64,000 nucleotides of DNA from Burkholderia pseudomultivorans (GCF_001718415.1 NZ_CP013377.1:1054001-1118000), one strand, 5' to 3'; numbered from the stretch's first letter, positions 34,918 to 43,711 are shown. A program made the numbers and translations. The notes: a model not told the origin generated them from the sequence alone.

Positions 34918-35288
34918 GGTCGGGCGGGGAAAGCAGGACGACCGAAAATTCTGCCCGAGAACCGCGACCGTCACAATGCGCGAAAAGCCGGACGAACGGC
35001 GCGCGAGACGGCCGTTCGCGCGAACGCGGACGTGACGACTTCGCTCAGAGCCGGTCCGGACATTTAGTCTGCGGCTAATGCTTCGCCGTCCGGCTTAATT
35101 GATGCGCATTTTCTGCATGCCTATCATCGGTTCACGTCGGACGCGTGCCGGCAGGCGGGCGGCCGGGTGACGGCGTCCGCTGCGCTGCGCGGGCCGGCGC
35201 ACACCAACGGGCGGGCCGCGTGCGTCGTGCCGCAGGCATGGCGCGACGCATCGGGCGGCACGGCCCCATGAGACTGCAGGAGACACGC
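34918..35288. promoter_or_regulatory. divergent intergenic region of the LysR/MHS transporter pair
   Basis: 371 bases without a convincing gene. It contains a LysR-type dyad TTAG-N7-CTAA at 35064-35078, flanked by AGCCGG (35049-35054) and its complement CCGGCT (35090-35095), and an AT-richer segment around 35095-35120 that may hold a promoter. Another inverted repeat, GAACGGC and GCCGTTC, lies near 34993-35017. Confidence 0.55.
35064..35078. promoter_or_regulatory. LysR-type box TTAG-N7-CTAA
   Basis: The perfect interrupted dyad TTAG TCTGCGG CTAA fits the T-N11-A LysR binding consensus and lies 147 bases upstream of the regulator and 211 upstream of the divergent transporter. Prediction from motif and position. 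Confidence 0.5.
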
Positions 35289-36611
35289 ATGCGCGCTGAT
35301 TCAGGTCGGAACACGCGGCATCGGCAAGTGGTTGCCGCTGTCATCGGCAATACCCTCGAGTGGTACGACTTCATCGTTTACGGGTTCTTCTCCGGCATCA
35401 TCGCGAGACTGTTCTTTCCGGCCGACAGCCAGTACGCATCGCTGCTGATGTCGCTGGCGACGTTCGGCGTCGGCTTCTTCATGCGTCCGGTCGGCGGCAT
35501 CCTGCTCGGGCTCTATGCGGACCGCAAGGGCCGCAAGGCCGCGATGCAGCTGATCATCCTGCTGATGACGCTGTCGATCGCGCTGATCACGTTCGCGCCG
35601 CCCTATGCGGCGATCGGCCCCGCCGCGCCGATCCTGATCGTGATCGCCCGGCTGCTGCAGGGCTTTGCGACCGGCGGCGAATACGCGAGCGCGACGTCGT
35701 TCCTCGTCGAAAGCGCGCCCGCGCACCGGCGCGGCCTGTACGGATCGTGGCAGCTGATCGGCCAGTGTCTCGCGGTGTTCTCGGGCGCGGCGATCGGCGC
35801 GTGGGCCACGCAGTCGCTGTCGGCCGGCGCGCTCGACAGCTGGGGCTGGCGCGTGCCGTTCGCGCTCGGGCTGCTGATCGGGCCGGTCGGGCTGTGGATC
35901 CGCCGCCATATGGAGGAGACCGACGCGTTCGTCGAAGCCAGCAAGTCGCCGGCCGAGCCGCCGGCCACCGTCGCGCGCGTGCTGCGCGACAACCTGCGCG
36001 GCGTGCTGGTGTCGATGGGGCAGACGATCACGGGCACGGCCGTGTTCTACGTGATGCTCGTCAACATGCCGACCTTCGCGAACCGGACCTTCGGGCTGCC
36101 GCTCGACCAGGTGTTCGAGGCGCAGATGGCGGCGGTCGCACTGCTGACGCTGACGATCCCGGTGGCGGCGATGGTGTCCGACCGCATCGGCCGCCGGCCC
36201 GTGCTGCTCGCCGGCATGCTGGCGCTGCTGACGGTCACTTATCCGCTGTTCTCCTGGCTGGCCGCCGCGCCGAGCGTCGGCCGCCTGCTCGTGATGCAGC
36301 TGGTGATCTGCACGATCATCGGCGTGACCTACGGCCCTGCGCCGACCGCGCTCGCCGAGCAGTTCGCGACGCGCACGCGGTCGACCGGCATCGCGCTCGC
36401 ATACAACATCGCGGTGATGATCTTCGGCGGCTTCGCGCCGTTCATCGTCACGTGGCTGACGCGTGCGAGCGGCTCGCCCGTGGCGCCCGCGTGGTACGTG
36501 CTGTTCGCGGCGTCGTTCGGGCTGGCCGCGAGCGTGTTCATGCGCGACGGCGCACCGTGCGTGCTCGCGCGCCGGCAGTTTCGCGGCGAGCCGCTGACCA
36601 GTGCCGAATAA
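35289..36611 (+). CDS. MHS-type MFS transporter (citrate/organic-acid:H+ symporter family)
   Basis: A 440-residue MFS transporter of the metabolite:H+ symporter group. The family signature is seen at the start (AAVIGNTLEWYDFIVYGFF), in the loop GLYADRKGRKAAM and in GFATGGEYASATSFLVESAP. About 12 membrane segments. The likely substrate class is citrate or another di/tricarboxylate; the specific one is not readable. ATG 35289 follows AGGAGA; ATG 35268 is an alternative in frame. The divergent LysR regulator probably controls it. Confidence 0.88.
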   Translation: MRADSGRNTRHRQVVAAVIGNTLEWYDFIVYGFFSGIIARLFFPADSQYASLLMSLATFGVGFFMRPVGGILLGLYADRKGRKAAMQLIILLMTLSIALITFAPPYAAIGPAAPILIVIARLLQGFATGGEYASATSFLVESAPAHRRGLYGSWQLIGQCLAVFSGAAIGAWATQSLSAGALDSWGWRVPFALGLLIGPVGLWIRRHMEETDAFVEASKSPAEPPATVARVLRDNLRGVLVSMGQTITGTAVFYVMLVNMPTFANRTFGLPLDQVFEAQMAAVALLTLTIPVAAMVSDRIGRRPVLLAGMLALLTVTYPLFSWLAAAPSVGRLLVMQLVICTIIGVTYGPAPTALAEQFATRTRSTGIALAYNIAVMIFGGFAPFIVTWLTRASGSPVAPAWYVLFAASFGLAASVFMRDGAPCVLARRQFRGEPLTSAE

Positions 36612-36778
36612 CGCGACCCGCTCCGCGCCGGGCGGTCGGCCGCGCGGACCGGGCATCGGGGCGGGCCGCAGGGAGACTATCGGTTCGTCCGATGGTTAGC
36701 ATCGCGGGCGCGGCCTACCGGGGCCGCCGCCCGCTCGTTACGCTGGCGATCGTCCTGACTCCATTCGGAATGGTTGCC

Positions 36779-38029
36779 ATGTCCCGGCTCGACTACACAC
36801 TGCTCGGCCCCTGCCTGCTCGCCATCGCGATCGACGCGATGGGCTTCGGGCTCGTCTACCCGATGATGTCCGCGATCTTCAGCGATCCGCATGCGGGCAT
36901 CCTGCCGGCCGACGCCGGCGCGCACGCGCGCAACTTCTATCTCGGTCTCGGCTACGGGATCTATCCGCTCTGCATGTTTTTCGGCTCGTCGCTGATGGGC
37001 GAGCTGTCGGACCGCTACGGCCGGCGCAGGATCCTGCTGCTGTGCGTGCTCGGCCTTGCGGCCGGCTACGGGATGATGGCTGCCGGCGCGTGGCACGCGA
37101 GCGTCGCGCTGCTGCTCGCGGGGCGCGGCCTCACGGGCCTGATGGCCGGCTGCCAGGGCATCGCGCAGGCGGCCATCACCGACCTCAGCACGCCCGAGAA
37201 CAAGGCGTACAACATGAGCATCATGTCGCTCGCGTTCAGCGCGGGCGTGATCGTCGGCCCGGTGCTCGGCGGCGTCGCGTCGGACCGGACGATCTCGCCG
37301 CTGTTCGACTACGGCACGCCGTTCGTGCTGGTCGCCGCGCTGTCGCTGCTCTGCGGGGGCTGGACCTGGGCGTCGTATCGCGACACGGCCGCGCCGCGCG
37401 GCGACACGCGCATCGATCCGCTGCTGCCGCTGCGGATCATCTGGCAGGCCGCGAGCCAGCGCAACGTCGCGTTCCTGTCGGTGGTGTTCTTCCTGATGCA
37501 GGTCGGCTACGGGCTCTACCTGCAGACCATCATGCTGCTGCTGCAGGCGAAGTTCGGCTATACGAGCGCGCGGCTCGGGCTGTTCAGCGGCGTGATCGGC
37601 ATCTGCTTCGTGTTCGGGCTGCTATTCGTCGTGCGGCTGATGCTGCGCGTATGGCGCGTCGTCGACATCGCGAAGACGGGGCTGCTGGTCGCCGGCATCG
37701 GCCAGATCCTGTCCGCGCTGTTTCCGCACGAGCCCGTGCTGTGGGCGCTCGCGATGGTCGTCGGCTGCTTCGACATGGTCGCCTATACGACGATGTACAC
37801 GGCGTTCTCGGACGCCGTCAGCGAGGACCGGCAGGGCTGGGCGCTCGGCGTCGCCGGCTCGGTGATGGCCGTGGCGTGGGTCGTGACGGGCGCGCTGACG
37901 AACCTGCTGCCGGTGGTCGGCGAGACCGGCCTGCTGCTGATCGGCGGCGCCGGCTTCGTGCTCAGCTTCCTGATGATGGTCGCGTACGGGCGCACGCGGG
38001 GCAGTGCGAGGACGGCTGCGCTGTCGTAG
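36779..38029 (+). CDS. MFS transporter, TetA-like drug or metabolite exporter
   Basis: A 416-residue MFS protein with about 12 membrane segments. It begins MSRLDYTLLGPCLLAIAIDA, the standard position of the first helix, and has the MFS loop GELSDRYGRRRILL followed by LLAGRGLTGLMAGCQGIAQA. In-frame ATGs exist at 36692 and 36770; the longer version would add a hydrophobic leader unusual for the family, so ATG 36779 was preferred, though its ribosome site (GGAATGG) is weak. It may be co-transcribed with the MHS transporter 167 bases upstream. Substrate unknown. Confidence 0.82.
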   Translation: MSRLDYTLLGPCLLAIAIDAMGFGLVYPMMSAIFSDPHAGILPADAGAHARNFYLGLGYGIYPLCMFFGSSLMGELSDRYGRRRILLLCVLGLAAGYGMMAAGAWHASVALLLAGRGLTGLMAGCQGIAQAAITDLSTPENKAYNMSIMSLAFSAGVIVGPVLGGVASDRTISPLFDYGTPFVLVAALSLLCGGWTWASYRDTAAPRGDTRIDPLLPLRIIWQAASQRNVAFLSVVFFLMQVGYGLYLQTIMLLLQAKFGYTSARLGLFSGVIGICFVFGLLFVVRLMLRVWRVVDIAKTGLLVAGIGQILSALFPHEPVLWALAMVVGCFDMVAYTTMYTAFSDAVSEDRQGWALGVAGSVMAVAWVVTGALTNLLPVVGETGLLLIGGAGFVLSFLMMVAYGRTRGSARTAALS

Positions 38030-38131
38030 CGCGGTGCGTGCCGTACAGGTTGGCCCGATCCTGTCGGAGCTTGTCCCGCGCGCCGCTGTCGCGCCGCGCC
38101 GCGCGGACCGACACTGGCGCCTCGCGGTCGA

Positions 38132-38162
38132 CGCGAGCCGTTCCCGGCGTGAACGGCTCGCG
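38132..38162. repeat. 12-bp perfect inverted repeat between the MFS and isochorismatase genes
   Basis: Arms CGCGAGCCGTTC (38132-38143) and GAACGGCTCGCG (38151-38162) flank a 7-base loop, about 100 bases after the MFS stop and 72 before the hydrolase start. It lacks a T-run. It could be an RNA hairpin or an operator. Confidence 0.4.
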
Positions 38163-38233
38163 GGCCGCGCCCGGCGGCGCCGGCCCGCGCCGGCTCGCCG
38201 CTCCGTACGATGTGCCAACCGAGAGAACGACCC

Positions 38234-38845
38234 ATGCAACATCCGACCATCCGTACCCTGGCCGGCGCAACGGCGCCGACGTCGATCGATGCGGCGCGCA
38301 CCGCGCTGCTGGTGATCGATTTCCAGAACGAATATTTCAGCGGCCGGCTGCCGATTCCGGACGGCGCACGCGCACTCGGCAATGCGCAGCGCGTGATCGC
38401 GTTCGCGGACCGCGCGGGCATTCCGGTATTTCACGTGCAGCATGTCGGCCCGGCCGACGGCCCGCTGTTCGCCGACGGCAGCGACGCGTTCCGGTTCCAT
38501 GCCGACCTGCAGCCGGCGCCGCATCACACGGTCGTGCAAAAGACCTCGGTCAGCGTGTTTCCGACCACCGACATCGACGCGCGCCTGAAGGCGGCCGGCA
38601 TCGACACGCTGATCGTCACCGGCCTGATGACGCATGCATGCGTCGCCGGCGCGGCACGCGATGCGGTGCCGCTCGGCTACGCGGTGATCGTCGTCGACGA
38701 CGCCTGCGCGACGCGCGAGCTCGACGTCGCGGCCGGCGGCACGGTGCCGCACGATGCCCTCCACCGCGCGACGCTGGCCGCGTTGACGGACGTGTTCGGC
38801 GACGTGCTGACGACCGAGCAGGTGCTCGCGCTGCACGTCGCCTGA
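38234..38845 (+). CDS. isochorismatase-family cysteine hydrolase
   Basis: A 203-residue member of the isochorismatase-like hydrolase family. The catalytic triad is complete: Asp29 in LLVIDFQNEYF, Lys103 in VVQKTSVSVF and Cys136 in MTHACVAGAARDA. Relatives split amides such as nicotinamide, N-carbamoyl compounds, biuret or isochorismate. Proximity to an NCS1 permease and an amidohydrolase hints at breakdown of a nitrogen-containing ring, but that is inference. ATG 38234 has GAGAG about 10 bases upstream. Confidence 0.9.
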   Translation: MQHPTIRTLAGATAPTSIDAARTALLVIDFQNEYFSGRLPIPDGARALGNAQRVIAFADRAGIPVFHVQHVGPADGPLFADGSDAFRFHADLQPAPHHTVVQKTSVSVFPTTDIDARLKAAGIDTLIVTGLMTHACVAGAARDAVPLGYAVIVVDDACATRELDVAAGGTVPHDALHRATLAALTDVFGDVLTTEQVLALHVA

Positions 38846-38901
38846 CGAACGGCGGCGCCGGCGGCTGGTGCGCTTACGCGGCCGGCCGCTCGGTCAGCCG
38901 C

Positions 38902-40527
38902 TCAATCGGCCCAGCCCGGCGCGGCGTGCACGACCTCGCCGCGGAAGCAGGTTTCGAGCACGCGCGTCTGCGCGAAGGTCTCGACCGGGTGCTGGAACGG
39001 ATTGCGGTCGAGGATCGCGAAGCTGGCGTCCTTGCCCGCTTCGAGCGAGCCCGTACAGTCGTCGAAACGCAGCGCGTACGCGGTGTTCACCGTGTAGGCT
39101 TCGAGCATCGTCAGCAGGTCGAGGCACTCGTGCGGGTTCCACGGCGGGCTGTCCGGCTGGTCGATCAAGCGGTGCGTGACGCCGGTCTGGATGATCTGCA
39201 TCGGATCCATCGTGCTGACCGACCAGTCCGAACCGGCCGCGAGCATCACGCCTGCATTGCGCATGCTGCGGAACGGATAGTTGCGCGCGGTGCGTTCTTC
39301 ACCGAGCAGGTCGCGATAGAGCTGCTGCTGTTCGGCGCGTGCGGCGGTCCACAGCGTCTGCACGCTCGCGATCGCGCCGAGCCGGTTGAAGCGGCCCATG
39401 TCGGCCGGGTCGACGATCTGCAGGTGCGCGAGCTGCGCGCGCCGGTCGCGCATGCCGTTGCGGCGCTGCACGTGTTCGAGTGCATCGAGCGTCATTCGCA
39501 CTGCGCGATCGGCGAGCGTATGGAAGTGCAGGTCGAAGCCGGCCGTATCGGCGAGCAGACAGATCTCGTCGAGCGCGTCCTGGCTCCACAGCGCGAGGCC
39601 GCAGTCGTCGGTGCCGGCATACGGCTCGAGCAGTGCGGCGGTTTTCGATTCGGGCACGCCGTCGACGAAGATCTTCACGGTATGCAGGCGCAGGTTGTCG
39701 CGCTCGTACTCGCGACGCCACGCGACGAAGCGTTCGATCTGCTCGCGCGGATCGCGGCGCGGGTTCGCATAGAGGCCCGCGCTCATGTATGCCTTCAGCT
39801 TGCCGGCGCGCTGCGCTTGCGCATACGCCTTCAGCTCGGCTTCCTCGACGCGCGCGTCGAACCAGCCCGTGATGCCGTAGCCGTGCGCCATCGCGTGCGC
39901 TTTCGCGAGCGACTTCGGATAGCCGGCCGGGCTCAGTTGCGGAATGATCGGGCACACGCGGTAGAACGCCGCTTCGTGCACGACGCCGTTCGGTGCACCC
40001 GACGCATCGCGCTCGTAGACGCCGCCCGCCGGGTCCGGCATGTCTGCCGTGATGCCGGCCGCCTCGAGCCCCTTCGTGTTCAGACAGCCGCTGTGCACGT
40101 CGAAGCCGACCACCAGCAGCGGCCGGTCGGGCACGATGCGGTCGAGCAGTTCGCGCGTCGGATACGCGCCGAATGCGGCGAGGTTGGCGCCGCCGAGATA
40201 CACCCACGACTCGTTCGGCGTCGCGTCGGCGCACGCGCGGATGCGCTGCAGGATCGCGTCCGGATCGTTGATGCCGGACAGGTCGAAGTCGCCGAGGATC
40301 TGATGGCCTTCGAGCGGATGCACGTGGCCGTCGATGAGGCCCGGCAGCATCAGCCTGCCGGCCAGGTCGACCGTTCGGGTCGCGGGGCCGGCCAGCGGGC
40401 GGATGTCGTCGTCGCGACCGACGGCGACGATCTTGCCGTCCTTCGCGGCGAGCGCCTGGGCGAAGCGGCGCTGCGCGTCGCCCGTGTAAAGCAGGCCGTT
40501 CAGATAGACGGTATCGGCGTATTGCAT
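38902..40527 (-). CDS. YtcJ-like metal-dependent amidohydrolase
   Basis: A 541-residue amidohydrolase_3 family protein. Metal-binding features are seen in sequence order: GLIDGHVHPLEG (HxH, about residues 66-68), FHFH-like LHFHTLADRAV (about 350), LAHLQ (about 386) and the catalytic Asp in AGSDWSVSTMDP (about 448). The C-terminal SLEAGKDASFAILDRNPF is the usual end. It has no signal peptide. Start 40527 follows GGAGGAG. Substrates of this family are varied and poorly known. The 385 bases upstream (40528-40912) separate it from a LuxR-type regulator read in the same direction. Confidence 0.9.
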   Translation of the reverse strand: MQYADTVYLNGLLYTGDAQRRFAQALAAKDGKIVAVGRDDDIRPLAGPATRTVDLAGRLMLPGLIDGHVHPLEGHQILGDFDLSGINDPDAILQRIRACADATPNESWVYLGGANLAAFGAYPTRELLDRIVPDRPLLVVGFDVHSGCLNTKGLEAAGITADMPDPAGGVYERDASGAPNGVVHEAAFYRVCPIIPQLSPAGYPKSLAKAHAMAHGYGITGWFDARVEEAELKAYAQAQRAGKLKAYMSAGLYANPRRDPREQIERFVAWRREYERDNLRLHTVKIFVDGVPESKTAALLEPYAGTDDCGLALWSQDALDEICLLADTAGFDLHFHTLADRAVRMTLDALEHVQRRNGMRDRRAQLAHLQIVDPADMGRFNRLGAIASVQTLWTAARAEQQQLYRDLLGEERTARNYPFRSMRNAGVMLAAGSDWSVSTMDPMQIIQTGVTHRLIDQPDSPPWNPHECLDLLTMLEAYTVNTAYALRFDDCTGSLEAGKDASFAILDRNPFQHPVETFAQTRVLETCFRGEVVHAAPGWAD

Positions 40528-40912
40528 TGTCTCCTCCGGATCGGGGTGGGAGTGCGACGGGTGCACGAAGCCGCCGGACGGCCCGGCAGGCTCGTCCGGT
40601 CGCGTGGACCCGGGCGGGTTGGAATGAAATGCGGCGCGTTATGTCACGGCGGGGCCGTGCTGCGGCGAAAGCCGGCCGCAGCCGGCGGTACGGGATGCCG
40701 GTCCCGCTGGTCCGTGCCGGTCGGCACCTCGGCGCGCGATGCGTGGCCGGCCGCATGGGCCGGCGTCGATCCGGGGTTCGGCATTCCGTGTCTCCGTGGC
40801 GTCCGACAGGTAGGTGTCGTCGGGTGAGCCAGATACTAGGAGCGGGGCGGCCGGCTGTCTGTCATCGTTTTGAGGACAAGCCGCGACAAAGGCGGTAACG
40901 GGGAAGGCGGCG
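40528..40912. other. non-coding stretch upstream of the amidohydrolase
   Basis: 385 bases between the amidohydrolase start and the LuxR-type gene's stop. Frames crossing it have no family features. It presumably carries the amidohydrolase promoter; no clear -35/-10 pair, terminator T-run or strong operator dyad was seen. Confidence 0.4.
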
Positions 40913-41725
40913 TCATGCCCGCTGCGCGGGCGGTTCCTCGTCGGTCACGCACCAGGCGAACAGTCCGGCCCGGTTCGCGACGCCGAGTTTCGCGAGCGCG
41001 CGGCCGAGATAGGTGCGCACGCTGCTCGGCTTGAGCGCGAGCGTGTCGGCGATCTGCGGGATCGGGCGACCCTGCAGTACCGCGCGGCACACGAGTCGCT
41101 CGCGTTGCGACAGCGCCGCGCCGCTCGCCGACAGCCGCTGCTCGAACCGCTGCAGCAGCGCGTCTTCGTCCGGGCGCGGTGCCAGTCGCGCGAGCCGCGC
41201 GTGCTGGATCAGCAGCGGCAGCACGAAATCGCCAAGCTGTCGCAGCAGGTTCAGCTCGGCCAGCGTATAGGACGGCTGGCCGCGCCGGCGAAACAGCGAG
41301 AACGCGTAGACATAGTCGCGCTCGCTGCCGAGCAGCGTGCAGTCTTCGCCGAGTTCGCCGAGCGCGAAATAGCGGCCGTATTCGGTGGCCGTGTCGATGT
41401 CCTGATTGCACGAGAACACCAGTTGCGAATCGGTCAGGCGTTCGATATGGGGGAGCAGCGTGTCGGAGCGCCAGTCGCCCCGTGCATACAGGTCGAGCGC
41501 GTGGCGCGTGCCGTCGGGATCGTCGCCGCCGGCGAAGAACAGCACGTCGACGCCGTCGACCGATTGCGACGTCGCGCCGCGGCGGTAGCGCGTCGCGACG
41601 CTGTAATGGGACTGCGGATCGACGGTTTCGCGCAGCCAGGCCCACAGCCGGGCGGGGAACTGCGGGCTGCCGAGGCTGGCGACCAGATCGCCGGCTCGGC
41701 TCAGGGAAAGGTGGGCGGGGCTCAT
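40913..41725 (-). CDS. LuxR-type regulator with C-terminal helix-turn-helix
   Basis: A 270-residue regulator. The C-terminal GerE/LuxR helix-turn-helix is plain: LSQRERLVCRAVLQGRPIPQ then ADTLALKPSSVRTYLGRALA and KLGVANRAGL. The N-terminal 190 residues form a sensor-like domain (HYSVATRYRRG, FSLFRRRGQPSYTLAELNLL) resembling GAF-like domains of orphan LuxR proteins, not an acyl-homoserine-lactone domain. It is likely a regulator of the adjacent amidohydrolase region. The 290 bases upstream (41726-42016) hold nothing recognised. Confidence 0.85.
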   Translation of the reverse strand: MSPAHLSLSRAGDLVASLGSPQFPARLWAWLRETVDPQSHYSVATRYRRGATSQSVDGVDVLFFAGGDDPDGTRHALDLYARGDWRSDTLLPHIERLTDSQLVFSCNQDIDTATEYGRYFALGELGEDCTLLGSERDYVYAFSLFRRRGQPSYTLAELNLLRQLGDFVLPLLIQHARLARLAPRPDEDALLQRFEQRLSASGAALSQRERLVCRAVLQGRPIPQIADTLALKPSSVRTYLGRALAKLGVANRAGLFAWCVTDEEPPAQRA

Positions 41726-42016
41726 CGTCGAGTCATCTGCACGAACGGCCGCCGGCGCCGGTCAGGCTGCGATCCGGCCGCGCGCAGCGGACACGGCGCG
41801 CAGTGCGGACACGCGAACCGCATCCGGGGCGGCGGCGAAGCCCCGATTGTAGGGGACTTCGTCGTGGCGGGACAGCGGCGGGCGGTGCGCCGCGCCGAAG
41901 CTTTGCGCTGGCGGAATCGGCTGCGGTACGGGGTCGCCGGAGCGGGGGCGTGGCGATGGCGGTTGTCGTTGCCCGGTCGCCGGGCGCGAGTGCGACGCGC
42001 GGACGGCCCTGTTGCG

Positions 42017-42493
42017 TCAGAACATCGTGTTCGCGTTCGCGGCCTGTTCGGGTACCGGCTGGATCACGTCCCAGTGCTCGACGATCCTGCCGTCCTTCAC
42101 GCGGAAGATGTCGACGACCGCTTCGCCGCGATCGCCCGGATGCTCGGTCGCGTGCACGTGCAGGTAGACGAGGTCGCCTTCGGCCGCGCTGCGCACGACC
42201 CGCGCACGCGATTCGGGATTCTTCTTGAACGCGCCGACGAAATACGACACGAACGGCTGCTTGCCGTCGGGCACGTGCGGGTTGTGCTGCCTGTAGTCGT
42301 CGGCGACCACGGCCGCGGCTTCGACCGCTTCGTGCTGGTTGAAGAAGCGGTCGTAGAAGGTCAGCACGAGCTGGCGGTTGGCGGCTTCGGCGGCCACGTC
42401 GCGCGTGGTCGGGCCGGCGGCCGGCGCGGCGGTCGATGCGGCGAGCAGGACACAGGCGGCAGCGGCGCGAGCGGAAGAGCGGAGCGATGACAT
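42017..42493 (-). CDS. exported SnoaL-like (NTF2-fold) protein
   Basis: A 158-residue protein with a signal peptide (ARAAAACVLLAASTAAPAAG) and an NTF2-like SnoaL domain: LVLTFYDRFFNQHEAVEAAA, DDYRQHNPHVPDGKQPFVSY and DIFRVKDGRIVEHWDVIQPV. Such periplasmic proteins are often annotated as ester-cyclase or nuclear-transport-factor-2-like; the reaction is unknown. Start 42493 follows AAGGA. It is divergent from an HxlR regulator across a 301-base region with a strong inverted repeat, so it is the likely target. Confidence 0.88.
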   Translation of the reverse strand: MSSLRSSARAAAACVLLAASTAAPAAGPTTRDVAAEAANRQLVLTFYDRFFNQHEAVEAAAVVADDYRQHNPHVPDGKQPFVSYFVGAFKKNPESRARVVRSAAEGDLVYLHVHATEHPGDRGEAVVDIFRVKDGRIVEHWDVIQPVPEQAANANTMF

Positions 42494-42794
42494 GAGGCGT
42501 TTTCCTTGCAGGACGAATCGGTGGCCGGCGCGATGCGCGGTTGCGGGTTGATCCACTCGCGACGATCGGCTCGCGACGGAGGCGATCGTGTGCGTGGCGT
42601 CGACATGGCGGCGGCCTGGCGCATTCGGCGACGGTGTGCAGATCGTGCCCGCATGCTTCGTTCAACTCGCGAAGTCGTGCGGAGGCGGGCGGCTCGAATG
42701 GTACAGTTGCCGCGACCCCGTCACAAGAAGTCATCGCGGTGTGAACAGGTCACACCGCGATGACCGTGGATCGCCCGTGAAAGAGAATCCCGTC
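42494..42794. promoter_or_regulatory. divergent SnoaL/HxlR intergenic region
   Basis: 301 bases. The notable element is the 15-bp inverted repeat at 42730-42764 near the regulator. The rest reads in several frames without family features. Confidence 0.5.
42730..42764. promoter_or_regulatory. perfect 15-bp inverted repeat, probable HxlR operator
   Basis: Arms GTCATCGCGGTGTGA (42730-42744) and TCACACCGCGATGAC (42750-42764) are exact complements around a 5-base centre. The element ends 30 bases before the HxlR start codon. Long dyads of this sort are typical operators of dimeric winged-helix regulators; a hairpin in the regulator mRNA leader is the alternative. Confidence 0.6.
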
Positions 42795-43181
42795 ATGCCG
42801 CTTCCGCCCGCCGACGACTCCGTCGAACTCGATCAGCCGTGTCCGATCCGCGATGTGCTCGACCGCATCGGCGACCAATGGAGCCTGCTCGTGCTCGAAG
42901 CGCTGTCCGGCGGAACGATGCGATTCAACGAGCTCGGCCGTGCGATCGGCGATGTGTCGAACCAGATGCTGTCGCGCACGCTCAAGCGGCTCGAGCAGGA
43001 TGGTTTCGTCAACCGCACGCTGTACGCCGAAGTGCCGCCGCGCGTCGAATACGCGCTGACCGATCTCGGGCGCTCTTTCATGACGCCGATGCAGGCGATG
43101 ATCCGCTGGGCCGACGAGCATCATCGCGCGATCTGCGCCGCGCGGCGTCATGCGCGAATGCAGGAGGGTGGGGTGAGTTGA
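42795..43181 (+). CDS. HxlR-family winged-helix regulator
   Basis: A 128-residue HxlR regulator: CPIRDVLDRIGDQWSLLVLE with the single Cys near the start, then GGTMRFNELGRAIGDVSNQM and LSRTLKRLEQDGFVNRTLYA. Such proteins sense aldehydes or reactive electrophiles through the Cys in several cases. ATG 42795 follows AAAGAGA; GTG 42777 in frame is an alternative start. Divergent from the SnoaL-like protein. Confidence 0.9.
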   Translation: MPLPPADDSVELDQPCPIRDVLDRIGDQWSLLVLEALSGGTMRFNELGRAIGDVSNQMLSRTLKRLEQDGFVNRTLYAEVPPRVEYALTDLGRSFMTPMQAMIRWADEHHRAICAARRHARMQEGGVS

Positions 43182-43336
43182 GCGGGCGCTCCGCTGGTCG
43201 ATCGGTATGCAGGCGACATCGAGCCGGTGCGCCGCGCCTGTCCGCGGTGGCGTCGAGCCGGGTTTGTCGTCCGATGCGTCTTGCCGAGTCCGGCGTCCGT
43301 TGTCGGTGCGGCGGTGCCGGCCCGCGCGATCGACGT

Positions 43337-43711
43337 CTATCGCCAGTAGCCGTCGACGTAGACCCACACATGGCCCTGGCGGCGCCAGTAGCCGGGAATC
43401 CAGCGATGGCCGGGGCGTCGCGCGACCCAGCGGCCGGGCACCCATATATAGCGGCCGTGCTGCCAGCGCCAGTAACCGTCGGTCCACAGATAGCCATGCG
43501 CCCGCGGCGGCGGCGGACGGCGGTCGTGCCGCGGCGGCGGCGGCCCGAAACCGGGGCGGTTCGAATGAGGCGGCTTGCCGGGCTTGCGATGCGGGTCGGG
43601 CGGCCGATGGCCCGGCGGCGCGGGCTGGGCGGCGGCCGTGTGCAGCCAGCCGCCGGCGCTGGCGAAGATCGCGGTCGATCCGAGGGCGCGCAACAACGAG
43701 CGTCGATTCAT
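43337..43711 (-). CDS. exported YXWGXW-type repeat protein
   Basis: A 124-residue protein with an N-terminal twin-Arg-like signal segment (MNRRSLLRALGSTAIFASAG), a Pro/His/Arg-rich linker, and a C-terminal half built from Trp/Tyr/Gly repeats (GYWRWQHGRYIWVPGRWV, HRWIPGYWRRQGHVWVY). This matches proteins annotated as YXWGXW repeat-containing, believed to be cell-envelope proteins of unknown function. Start 43711 follows AGGAC. It is divergent from the porin leader region. Confidence 0.82.
   Translation of the reverse strand: MNRRSLLRALGSTAIFASAGGWLHTAAAQPAPPGHRPPDPHRKPGKPPHSNRPGFGPPPPRHDRRPPPPRAHGYLWTDGYWRWQHGRYIWVPGRWVARRPGHRWIPGYWRRQGHVWVYVDGYWR

Noticed and set aside
37042..40827. A 1261-codon + strand frame through MFS, isochorismatase and antisense amidohydrolase genes.
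   Set aside because: It crosses three real genes in wrong frames and has the Arg-rich composition of a shadow frame.
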